Positions 53,802 through 64,000 of a DNA stretch of 64,000 nt are shown here, piece after piece. Made by a program: the position numbers and the translations under genes. Each line of letters begins with the position of its first letter. The first letter of the stretch is position 1. The stretch is from the NCBI GenBank assembly GCA_037954665.1, contig JBBMOL010000057.1, positions 868,001 through 932,000 on the forward strand, read 5' to 3'. The notes below the pieces were generated by a model that was given only the letters and a program-made list of their open reading frames with translations, was not told the DNA's origin and did not search any database. The DNA is from Laguncularia racemosa (Eukaryota; Streptophyta; Magnoliopsida; Myrtales; Combretaceae).

Positions 53802-54744
53802 GTATTAACTTTTGTAGAGTGCTAAATTCGATTCATGGGTTTTTAGCTTAATATTTTAATAGATTTGACTCTTTGGGCAGAAGTGATAGGGTTTGGAAAG
53901 TTAAGTCCTTGATTTGGGATGATTATGAGAGATTTGGCATGGCAGGCTTGGGATAAGATCCATTGAATCGCTAATCTAATCTTTTTCAATAAGATTTACA
54001 CATTAAATGTCATTAATAGGCCTAAACCCATGAAAAGCCCATATGAGGGTTTATTCACTCCAAATCGTTGATTGTCATTACCATTTGATGGATAAAATTC
54101 ATAGTTAGATTTTATAAATACTCAAGACATTCTCATTCAAATGATACTCTTTTTTGGAAAAATGTTATTACTTTATTGAATTTTTCTTAAAAAATCAAAA
54201 CTATAATATTCCTAAAAACATTCATCTTTCACTATAGTATTGAGCCTTATTTAAAATTGCTTACTCCCCTTCCCCATCTCATTTACCCTTGATCATTCTT
54301 GTATGTGTTACTTCTCTTGTTCAGCCACGTGTAGTGTGTTCCCACGCAGCACACGTGTAACCCCTGCACTCGAACTTATACCCTCACGACTTTATATATT
54401 TAACGTCAATGATAATATATGATTTCAAAAACTTTTATCATTTATACATCTTCATTGGTAATACCTTCTTATAATACTTTTTACCTACTTAAACCCTTTT
54501 ATTGTTGGTATCATTTATCATTAACTATTCTTTTGCATAAAAATTAAAGGATGATAAGAATTACAATCTTTATAAGACATAACTTAAAAGTTACATAACT
54601 TTCTTTAAAGAGTTGTAACTTTTCCAAACATAGCATTTCATGTGTAAATGTAAAATGACCATGGTTGTATAAAACAAATGGTATACATCAAATTATAGTA
54701 ATTATACCATGTTTAGAATAATCTATGAACAGATATTGCTAATA

Positions 54745-54995
54745 TGTTAAGCATAATACTCTTTTAAATACTGTTATCATAAGTATGTATATATATTTTA
54801 AATCAAAATTCATGCAGGTGTGATGTTAAGCACGATAATCTCTTAAATAAATCTACTATTATCATAAGTATGTATATATACTTTAAATCAAAATTCATGT
54901 AGGTGTGATGATAAGCATGATAATCTTTTAAATAAATCTACTATTATCATAAGTATGTATATATACTTTAAATTAAAATTCATGCAAGTGCGAGC
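54745..54995. repeat. 85-bp tandem repeat, about three copies
   Basis: The phrase ATCATAAGTATGTATATATA recurs at 54776, 54861 and 54946, a period of exactly 85 bp. Shared flanking words are AAATTCATG and AAATAAATCTACTATT. The first unit is more diverged on its left side. Confidence 0.88.
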
Positions 54996-57423
54996 TTTTA
55001 ATAAGCTATAATATATTTTGAAAACCTTGATTTTTTTTTATCATACTTTTTCGATGTAACTCTTTTCTAAAATAGTCACACTTTGTTATTAACTTGTAGT
55101 AAATAAGAAATTTTTCTAAAGCCACCATTAGCTTTACATCCTATCTATTATAATATATTTATTATAATATATAATTTTGAAAATTTTTATTATTTATATA
55201 TCTTCATTAGTAATACCTTTTTTATAATACCTTCTAACTACTTAAAATTTAAAATTTTTATCCTTTACACCTTCTTTTTTAGGCCATCTACATGTTACAC
55301 AATTGGAGGAGAAAGGATTAGAACTTGTTCTATTCTAAAGGGAAAGTAATGTTCATGCTAGCTAGGCAACAAGACTTGACTATCATTTACCCTTTTTCAT
55401 CACTAGTATTAGATCCTTTTCTTTTTCTTTTTTTTTTTCAACTGCATACTCAAGGGAAACATGCCTTTTGTATAAAAATGGCAAGAATTACAACCCTTAT
55501 ATGGTTTAATATAAAATGACATAACTCATCTCTAAAGAATTAAATCTTCTAAATAGTACCAGCCTTGCTAATTGAAGAACTAATAGATGTTCTACGTAAC
55601 TGAAATTTAGAAGCTTCACTTCTTCAAGTTGCAATTTAATAAATCCACTCTGAAAAGAAAAACCACAAAGAATAAGTTCTTTTATCCCTTGGAAAAGATA
55701 AAAGTGATAAAAAATTAGAAAAGAGATCTTTCTAAAAATGAAACTTAGTGTAAAAAATATAACTGATTCCTAAAATGTATATATTTCTGCCAGTTTATCT
55801 TCTTACGTTATAATCAATTGATCAATAAAAGAACTGATATAAATGCATAAACACCAGCCGGAACAAAATACATGATAAATATAAGATTTTTCACAATGTT
55901 AAACGTTATACTATTAAAAAGCTACAGCCTTTTGGCAAAATGCAGATAATTGTAACAAAGGATGGGAAAAACTGAACATAGAAGAAGACAGAGAAGACTG
56001 TGTGAACATGAGAAAGAAAGAGAGGAAGGCTGGACAGTGTTTTGGAGGAAAAAGAAAGTGGAAAGAGAGAAAATAGAGTGATAATGTATGGGGTATAAAA
56101 AATGTTTTAAAATTATGATTTATAAAAGTGGAGTAAAATAAAAAGTTATTCGCTTAATATTAATATGATAGTAGAATAGATAACATTTTTTGTAGAATGT
56201 AGAAAGACGTTTATAATAAGATAAAACCAATAACTAAACTAAATGTTAATAAGTTTCCAAAATAAATAAATAAATTATTGCAACATATCATATTTAAAGT
56301 AGCTTATGAAAATACAACATTAATATGTCGATCATAATATTTTTTTAAATAAACTTATTATTTTTATAAATATGTATATTAAAATTCATACATTGTGCGA
56401 GGCTTTAACAAGTATGGAAGATGATGCACACTAATATAAAATAAATCATTTGATAGGAAAGTGTTAATATTAGGGATAAGCAGGTACATAATAAATATGA
56501 TATAAGACCCTATCCTATAAGGTAGGAGTTCTTAAATTTTGGAACTAAAACTTATCTTATAGTATCTTAGAACTACTTTGTATCCTATACCATGTGAAAC
56601 CCATAAGATATCTACTCTATGAAATTTATAAGTTTTATATTTATTCTTATAAATTTCAAGTTTATATAATATTAAAAAAGTAATTTATATATGATATCAT
56701 AAGTTTTTTATATGTAAAATTTATGAAATCCATAACAAAATATTTGAAATTAAAAAAGGTAATTTTTCTATTTTAATTATTTTAGGTTTTGCAATCTTAC
56801 TATTTAATAAATGAGAAAAAAAGGCAAAAGAATATAAAATCTAAAGTTAAAGAGAAAAAATGAAAAAGATTAAAAAAAAAGAAAGAGGGGACGAGATTAG
56901 GTTAACATTTAAAGTTATTAACTTATGAACTTAAATTATTTTTTTATTAAAATATTTATTATAAAAAATTATAGTATTATTATCTGCTATTTATTTAATA
57001 ATATTTTATAGGATAAACATATAATACTTTTAAACTTATATTTTGTATATTTTGAAGTAAAGGTTTTAGTGTAAGAATAAGATAAGAAAGCTTTGTATCC
57101 GTATTTTATCATATTGGAGTAAATTTAAAAAAAATTACATTCAAAATTTACTTTATGACTTATATAATATCTACCTATAACGTATTCAATTAAACAAGGT
57201 ATGAGTGGTTTTATACAATAGGTTATCTAAGAATAATTTTTTTTTTTTCATTTAATTGCTTTTATATAATGTGGGGGGTTGTTTTTTATCCTTTAAACTA
57301 GAATTACAGGTCCCATTAATAATAATCCAACTCTCCAATATATTTCTGACAGTCTGCCAACCGGTGTTTCCCGGTAACCAGTAATTACCTTCTTCTATCC
57401 AGCGATGTTTCCGTTACACTAAT

Positions 57424-57430
57424 TATAAAA
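57424..57430 (+). promoter_or_regulatory. Candidate TATA box of the 176-aa gene
   Basis: TATAAAA lies 145 bp upstream of the start codon and would give a 5' UTR of about 115 nt. Supported by motif and position. Confidence 0.5.
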
Positions 57431-57569
57431 CTCCCACACAAATCAAAGCCACCAATTCCCAAAATTTAGGGTTCCGAAGTTAGGGTTTACAGAGGCCTAT
57501 CCCATTCATTCCAATCTCTCTCCTCTGTAAATCCAATCCAAACCCTCATTCCAACATTTCCCCCCATTA

Positions 57570-57575
57570 ATGTAA
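57570..57575 (+). promoter_or_regulatory. AUG-UAA start-stop upstream ORF overlapping the main start codon
   Basis: ATGTAA is followed by TG, so the last A of its stop is the first base of the main ATG at 57575. No other ATG occurs between the candidate TATA box and this point. The first ATG has T at -3, a weak context, while the main ATG has G at -3. Confidence 0.6.
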
Positions 57576-58105
57576 TGTCTACACAGAGACCAGAAATCTC
57601 TTCCTCCTCTGACCCCAATGACGAAGTCCTCGACTCTTTCTTCGCTAAACGATCCTGTTGCGGAAGTTTCTGGTCATTCCAATCCCTAGATTCCGATCGC
57701 TCCTCCTCGTCGGCCGCTGCCTCGGCCGCTGGATCGTCGTGGTGGCAGCGGTTTGCGGCTTGCGGTACCAACTCCTTATCTGACGACGACGACTACGATG
57801 CCCCGTGGTATAAGAAGGGATGGGATAAGGTCCGCGAGTGGTCGGAACTCATCGCTGGACCAAGATGGAAGACGTTCATTCGCCGGCTCGGTAAGAATTA
57901 CATCCGGAGTAACGGAAAAGGTGGACCCGGTCAGTTCCGTTACGACCCTCTAAGTTATTCGTTGAATTTCGATGAAGGAATCGAGGGTGATTGGGATGGT
58001 GATACGCTGAGGAGAGATTTCTCGTCGAGATACGCTTCGATCCCGGCCAGTTGTAAGTCGTCCATGGACTTAGGTCGGTTTCATAGCGGACCGCTTTATA
58101 CGTGA
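57575..58105 (+). CDS. Plant protein of unknown function, single exon, 176 aa
   Basis: An intronless frame with composition clearly richer in G and C than its surroundings. It starts MSTQRPEISSSSDPNDEVLD and ends HSGPLYT. Residues about 40-60 are a Ser/Ala low-complexity stretch. Residues about 73-80 are acidic (SDDDDYD). They are followed by a Trp/Lys-rich core (WYKKGWDKVREWSE, GPRWKTFIRRLGK) and then FRYDPLSYSLNFDEG. No signal peptide or membrane segment is visible. The core looks like a conserved plant family of unknown role, but I cannot name a domain. It is not a transposon fragment by any motif I see. Confidence 0.85.
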   Translation: MSTQRPEISSSSDPNDEVLDSFFAKRSCCGSFWSFQSLDSDRSSSSAAASAAGSSWWQRFAACGTNSLSDDDDYDAPWYKKGWDKVREWSELIAGPRWKTFIRRLGKNYIRSNGKGGPGQFRYDPLSYSLNFDEGIEGDWDGDTLRRDFSSRYASIPASCKSSMDLGRFHSGPLYT

Positions 58106-61100
58106 TCATGTGCAAGATGGGAATAGCATTGACTCTTTGCTTACGATGCGCGGAATCGGCTGAGGTGTGTGCTGTGTTCTTTCAGTTGATCGATATGTTT
58201 CGAAAGCGGAGGCTCGGGTCGGGAGTTTAGGGACTTGGTTTTATGCGGTTCGGTTCGGTTTGGAAGAATATTTTTTGGTAGGTATAAAAACATATACATT
58301 AATTATTATTATTATTTTTTAATTTTTGCTTTTGATGGTGTCGTTAAACTTTTTTAATTTATGAAAATAAGTGTAATAAAATCGGTGGTCAAATCGTGAG
58401 GCGGAAATTGTTGATTAATGTAGATTGGAATCGGGTTTCGGAAATAACGTGCATGTGCATGTGCATGCATGTTAATGTTGGTTGGTGGCTTGTTATAAGG
58501 TGAATAACATGTACTGAACAAAAAACAACAAAAAAAAGATGAAGAAGATGATGCTTCTTTTTTGTCTTTTGTTGCATTATTTAATACATTTGAATTGAAT
58601 TGAATTGACTTGCTTGCTTGATAATTAGTTTTGTAATATGGAGAAAGTTATGAAATGTTTTAAGGTACTAAAATAAGAAATTTATGCACCTTTTATGTAC
58701 TTCATTATTCTTTCTTATTGATTGTTTCTCTTGCTATTACATCTATCATACTTCTCCACTAATGCCTCAAACCATTATAGAGTATGTTCACTTTAATAGA
58801 AATGGATAAACTATGGTGTGCACTTTCTAAGTGACTCCCTAAACCTTTTCTAAGTTTAGTGTAATAATTCACTGTCAATAAGCCTAAACACATTTATATT
58901 GCTCTAAAGCTTAGTAGTCTTACTTCATGGAAAGAGTTAAGATAGAAATATTTGTGCAAGTCAAAGGAGTGAGTTCAACCAACTTTCCTCTCTATCCATT
59001 AATTGAAAAGGAAGTTAGTGTAGATGAACAGTATCATAAGATACCACATTGTAAAAGTCAAGGATAACCATGGAAAATTTTGAATATGATTGTGGAGCTT
59101 CTAATGGGGTTCCTCCGAGGTGGTTGAGTTGCAACATCTAGATCAAAGGAAGTTCTAATTTAAAATTGTTGGCCTAATAGCCAACCACATAATTGTTGGT
59201 ACCACTCAATCAATATTGGGAATCGAATACTCCACAAAACTCTTTAGTTTTAGTTTTCTCCATTATCATTATGCCTATTACTATTTCCACCCATTTCCTT
59301 CCATTATTCTTAAAGTTCAATTATGGCCATTCAATTTTTGGGTCAAAGAGTTGTATAAGATCCTCAACTTGACTTCTTTGCATACACCAAAAGGTCTCAC
59401 AACAAAATTCCAACAAACTATATAACATGCTTCAACCAACATAATATCCCAGCATGAACTTCATGCCACTTCTTAACAAACAACACACTTTCAACAACCT
59501 CCTCAAATTGCAAGTACCCACAATTTTCAACTCAACACAAATATTTCTAGTCACATATTTCTCAATAAATATAAAGTTTTTTACTAACACATTAGTATTT
59601 ACCAACATAAGCAACCGATTTTTTTAGTACAGCAAACACAATGATCAACCTAAAACAAGTCTCAAGCATAGTAAACTCCAAATAAGACTTTCAAGCATAA
59701 TCAAGTTCAAGTTTGAGTTTGAACTTTTCAAGGTTAACCTAAAAAGAAAAAAAAAATTAACAAACTTGCTAGGTTAAACCCACAATTATTCTACTAATAG
59801 AAAAATGAATTCTTAGTCTCAAAGTTACCAATGAATCTAATATTAGCACTTAAGCTCCTTGGTGTCACTACCAGAATTTTACATCATGGTTTACAATAAA
59901 ATTGTTTTAAAAAATTGTATACAACTGACCCACATACTTGGGGCATCTTAATTTACCAATGAGTACCAAGTCTTAAACTACTGGAAACTTAAACTAAAAA
60001 TTTGATAGAAGTCTCCTACTCTAATCTAATAGGTTTTAGAAATTTAACAACTAAACTAATTAAACTACTTTAAGCGATAAACCAAAAGGAAACCAAGTGC
60101 ATTTAAGCATGCGATTGTGACTCTTATCTTTTAGGTTTATACAATTTATGTGTTATAAGTATATTTGATATTAACTATGTAGATTTTTTGGACAAACTCA
60201 CTATAACAAAATCTTCTTTTCAGATAATGATATACTCTCTATAGTGAAAACACCTATTTAGAGTACTTTTCTTATAGGATCTAGTAAATAACTAGTTCTT
60301 GTCACAAGGTAGTTGCTTTACTCGAGTCTATGGATTGTATACCATTATGTGTTGTAACTACACCTTTAATCACATAATGTAAGTGGGTTATAATGTTGAT
60401 GGACTAAAACTACATTGTCATGTGTTGATAGTGAAAACATTATATTTTATTCAAATGAATTTTGAATCCAGTCAAAGTATTAGAAATTCTCAATCAAATA
60501 ACCTTGAGGTTTAATCACGATTATTAAATTTCATAAATAAGAATTAACTAAAAATCCTTATATTCAACATCAACATATAAATAACACAAGTTATTGCAAA
60601 AAAAAAAAAAAAATCCATCAACCCATCACAATCCCACATAATCTAGTTTAACTCATGGTATACAAAATAAAAATACACAAACAAGATAAGAAAACATAAA
60701 AAAAAAAAAAAGTAAATGGATTAGAGAAAATTGTGTCAAGGTTCACAAAGGTCTAACTAGCAAATCCACTTAAACTTGATGTTTTCCATGTCCCAAGCAC
60801 TCCAAGATATCCTATATATGCTAAAACTACCTAACATTCACTAAGACTACCCTAACCTATTGCAAAGGGTTTATGGAAATGAGAGAAAATATGAAAAGAA
60901 TGTGCTCTCTTGAAATGAAAAATGCAATAACTTTTTATAGAAAACACATGTACTTGGGATGGCAATGCCATGCCTTCTAAATAGTAGCCACATGTCACTC
61001 ATACCTTGATTAGGCTTCAAGGTTGGCATCTACATGGTGGGTTTTTTTGTCATCTAAATCACAACTTAAACATTCTAACTTCGTAAAACCTTACCTCCCA

Positions 61101-61480
61101 TTTGATTTCCAATAAGGTTCTATTTCGATGAAAGCTCAAACATTATGATCCACAATAAGCCTACACTTTAATGCACATTCTCTATGCTTGCCATTTGAAT
61201 GGGAGCTTCCATTTCTTCTGATTTCCAAGGCATGTATTGGGGCGTGCCAATAGCATAAAGAGCCATTTTGAACTACCTTGATTCTCTAGATGGAAAATAA
61301 ATACAATTAAGTCCCATTTTATCTTGAATTCAATTTCTTTTCACGTTTTTAGGTATTTTATCCATTTTCTGTGCATTTAAATATTTTTATTAAATTTTAG
61401 TACATTTGCTAAATTAAATGCATAAGAGTGTCATATTTAAGTTAGAGAAAATGTGTAATGTGTTGTCAATTGTTTAACTA
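58106..61480. other. 3' flank of the 176-aa gene and AT-rich intergenic DNA
   Basis: The first few hundred bases should hold the 3' UTR. A GTGCAT repeat lies at 58449-58472. No further gene recognised; open stretches such as 59216-59425 are low-complexity. Confidence 0.5.
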
Positions 61481-61499
61481 AGTTTAGTAAAGGATAATT

Positions 61500-62790
61500 C
61501 TTGACAACATCCACTATATTAAGCTATGGAGTAACCTCTTGAGTTGATGTAATATGTTCCACATATTCAATACTTTTAGAAAAAAAAGAGGTACATATTC
61601 TCCTTTACATAGAAGTGGTTGTTGGCAAAACACTAAAGCGCATTGGTTAGATTTAATGCATGCAACTCTAAACTCCAACCGCAAACCAATATATCATCAA
61701 AGAAAACGATGGCAAACTTGCAGAGACACGGTTGAAAAATTCAACTAATAATGGACTAAGAAATAGATAGTATGTTACTTAGTCCAAATGGAATTTTACA
61801 AGAAACTCATAATGTGCTTCATGTGTCCTAAATGTCGTCTTTTCTAAGTCTCCCTGAAACATACAAATTTGATGATAACTAACTCATAAGTCCACTCTTT
61901 CAAAAATTGTGGCATGATGGAATTCATTTAATAATTTATCAATTGTAGAAAATGGGAAGTTATCTTTGATTATGACTTGATTCGAAGCAAAATAATCAAT
62001 ATAAAGCTACCATGTGTGATCCATCTTCTTCACTAATAATATTAGAGAAGAAAATGGACTACTTGTGCAGCATGATCCCTTAGTCTAACATTTTCTTGAC
62101 TAATTCTCTATATTTGTCTTTTGAAAGTGTGGATACTATTGCAAGTAGTAGCCTCTAATGTGTTATACCTTGCTTCCTAAGCCACAAGATGAAAGTAAGA
62201 AGTAACAACATTCATGTCTAACAAATGCTGCAACTAACTATACACAATCGGATTAGGATCTAACGATCGTTCTCCCTTTAGCATCATTAAGATACCTTAC
62301 CATATAAACTCTCATTTTCAACTTACTATGACCAATATCAATGTAACCTAAGCTTTGGAGCCACTAAACTCTAAATACAACTCTAAACCCTTGGATTGGA
62401 ATGGCATAAAACGCGTTGATGAATTCTTGTTTTTATATAATTAATGAGACATCCTTATACCCCCTTCAAAACTAGTCTATACTCTTTGAAAATCATCACA
62501 ATAAATCTAGCAAAAGGAACAACTTGTATACCTAAGTGCTTCAATACATGACTTTGAAAAAATATTTTAATCCTTCTTAAGTCAATTAAAGTAGTAAGAG
62601 AAGAACCATTGATAATATGATGTGCATTGTCCTAATGCCCTTGATAGAGCTTGGGAACTAAATCTCCACTTACTCTTTTGTATTTTTGTCTATTAATAGT
62701 AGTAGAACTTTGGATTTGCATTTGTATAACTTATGCTACCCATCTTCACAATTATAGCATAAGCCATGTTCATGTTTTGTTAATATTTCA
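61500..62790 (-). pseudogene. Highly degraded Ty3/gypsy pol fragment
   Basis: Minus-strand broken frames give a zinc-knuckle-like CYNCEDG...HKLYKC (about 62765-62715). Near 61890-61790 they give S-Y-H-Q-I, then F-R-T-H-E-A-H-Y-E-F-L-V, typical of gypsy reverse transcriptase. Near 61700 they give F-D-D-I-L-V-like and F-A-N-N-H-F-Y segments. Stops and frameshifts are frequent, and no LTRs were found, so this is an old relic. Confidence 0.7.
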
Positions 62791-62799
62791 AAAGCAAAA

Positions 62800-63344
62800 A
62801 GTCTTGTAATAAGAAGCAATGGTTTGGAAGGAAACCTAAAAAAATTATTAGAAGGGTTTGTAGTAGAAGGATGAGAAAAGGGTTTAAGAGATTAAAGTTG
62901 AGTAGAAATAAGAAGATTAAGATTAGGTAATAAGAGAATGAAAAGAGTGAAAGTGGTAAAAAATTTTTGCTTCACGGATTTCAATAAACCAAATAGGTTA
63001 CATTAAGGGACTTGGTCTAATGATTTTGCACCTCTCTATATAACCAATGAAATTAGCAAATAATTTAAAAAATGACTTGAATAGACTCGTGACAAGATTT
63101 GAGAATGCTTCAAATTGTGCATGATAGACATTAGCGAATCTAATTTGTGTCAATCAAATTTTCTTTCTATAGGGTTTTTTTTTTTGACAAAAATTCATAT
63201 ATAAATTTAAAATAATTTATCGAATGTGTACATACACTTAAAAAATTATGGGATAAATTACGCGGACCACCTTGGGATAATACCACATCACTAAAAAAAA
63301 AAGGAAAGAGAAATATTATATAAGAAAATGAAATTAGTTAGAAT

Positions 63345-63388
<44 letters not shown>

Positions 63389-64000
63389 GTATTGGGTTGC
63401 CACCATTCCTTCTCCCACAAGAAGACTATCACCAACTCTTGGATCTACACCTTATTACAATTTCTATTATTCATGTGAATCCAAGATTTATTTGTGCTAT
63501 CTTTTTATTTGGGGTACTTGTTAAATTTTGTTTACTAAAACAATGTTGCAAGAAAACTTCATAAAAACTAAAATTATAAAAGACAAATGAGGGGAAAACA
63601 CACACGAAAGACTATGGTAAGGATATACTGCATTTGCAATTCCACAATTGGTACTTTGCCAAAGCTTTCCAAGTCAAGCCATGGATGCATTATAGCTAAA
63701 TCATGTCTTCAAATCTTTGGTAGAAGGAATCTTAGAAAATTTTAGACAAAGAGACTTACATATGGTGAATTGCAATTTTGTATCGTTAAAGAAAAAGGAG
63801 ATATTGACGTGTTCTCTTAATTTGTTTTATTTTATTAATCTATTTCCTTTTCAATTTTAATATCATTTTGTTTTGTAATTTTTCATTTGTTCATTTTTAC
63901 CTTTATTTTTTTTATATGGCAATGCCACATCACTTTTTTTATGACATGCATGCATTTATGTAAACAAATCATGTGGGTTCTCATTTAATTATGAGAGTTT
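62800..64000. other. AT-rich region to the window end
   Basis: May include decayed gag of the adjacent gypsy relic. Apart from an (AAT)n microsatellite, nothing is recognised. Confidence 0.45.
63347..63388. repeat. (AAT)n microsatellite
   Basis: About fourteen AAT units in a row. Confidence 0.92.

Larger units (their letters stand above)
53802..57574. other. AT-rich intergenic region upstream of the 176-aa gene
   Basis: No gene recognised apart from the 85-bp tandem repeat listed separately. The last about 200 bp, less AT-rich, are the promoter and 5' UTR of the 176-aa gene. Confidence 0.5.

Noticed and set aside
59866..59900. CACTACCAGAATTTTAC resembles a CACTA element end
   Set aside because: No inverted partner end was found nearby, and no transposase or TNP motifs are present.

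Overview
This is a nuclear genomic window from a flowering plant, most likely a eudicot. The genes have plant-type GT-AG introns, and the surrounding DNA is very AT-rich and full of plant LTR retrotransposons, hAT-type elements and a LINE relic. The species cannot be told from the sequence. No bacterial operons, CRISPR arrays or rRNA were seen. I found no convincing undescribed multi-gene system; the best leads are single-locus oddities.

Layout. (1) 1-5762, minus: an ABCC/MRP-type ABC transporter resembling ABCC10, cut off at its 3' end by the window edge. Ten coding exons can be placed, and exon 4 is out of frame. (2) 5.8-10.2 kb: AT-rich DNA. (3) 10241-14924: a complete Ty1/copia element with target-site duplications, LTRs, primer-binding site and polypurine tract, but a broken coding region. 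(4) 18290-22435, minus: an intact six-exon gene for V-ATPase subunit E (236 aa), with a 300-bp inverted-repeat element just beyond its 3' end. (5) 22.5-35.3 kb: gene-poor, AT-rich DNA with a 1369-bp non-autonomous hAT-type element and a probable 5' LTR remnant. (6) 35365-41120: a complete but nonsense-riddled Ty3/gypsy element. (7) 45543-48397, plus: an intact eight-exon glucose-6-phosphate 1-epimerase-like gene (306 aa). (8) 48.8-50.4 kb: a LINE relic. (9) 50766-53801: a 1.5-kb tandem duplication, each copy carrying the same hAT-like element. (10) 57575-58105, plus: a single-exon gene for a plant protein of unknown function (176 aa), with an AUG-UAA start-stop element overlapping its start codon. 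(11) 58.1-64 kb: AT-rich DNA with a very degraded Ty3/gypsy pol fragment.

The four host genes are unrelated: vacuolar or membrane transport, vacuolar acidification, sugar-phosphate anomer conversion, and one unknown. Their proximity implies no shared pathway. The repeats record successive insertions. The copia element is the youngest by LTR similarity, the gypsy element is older with mostly transition differences, and one hAT-like insertion predates the tandem duplication that copied it.
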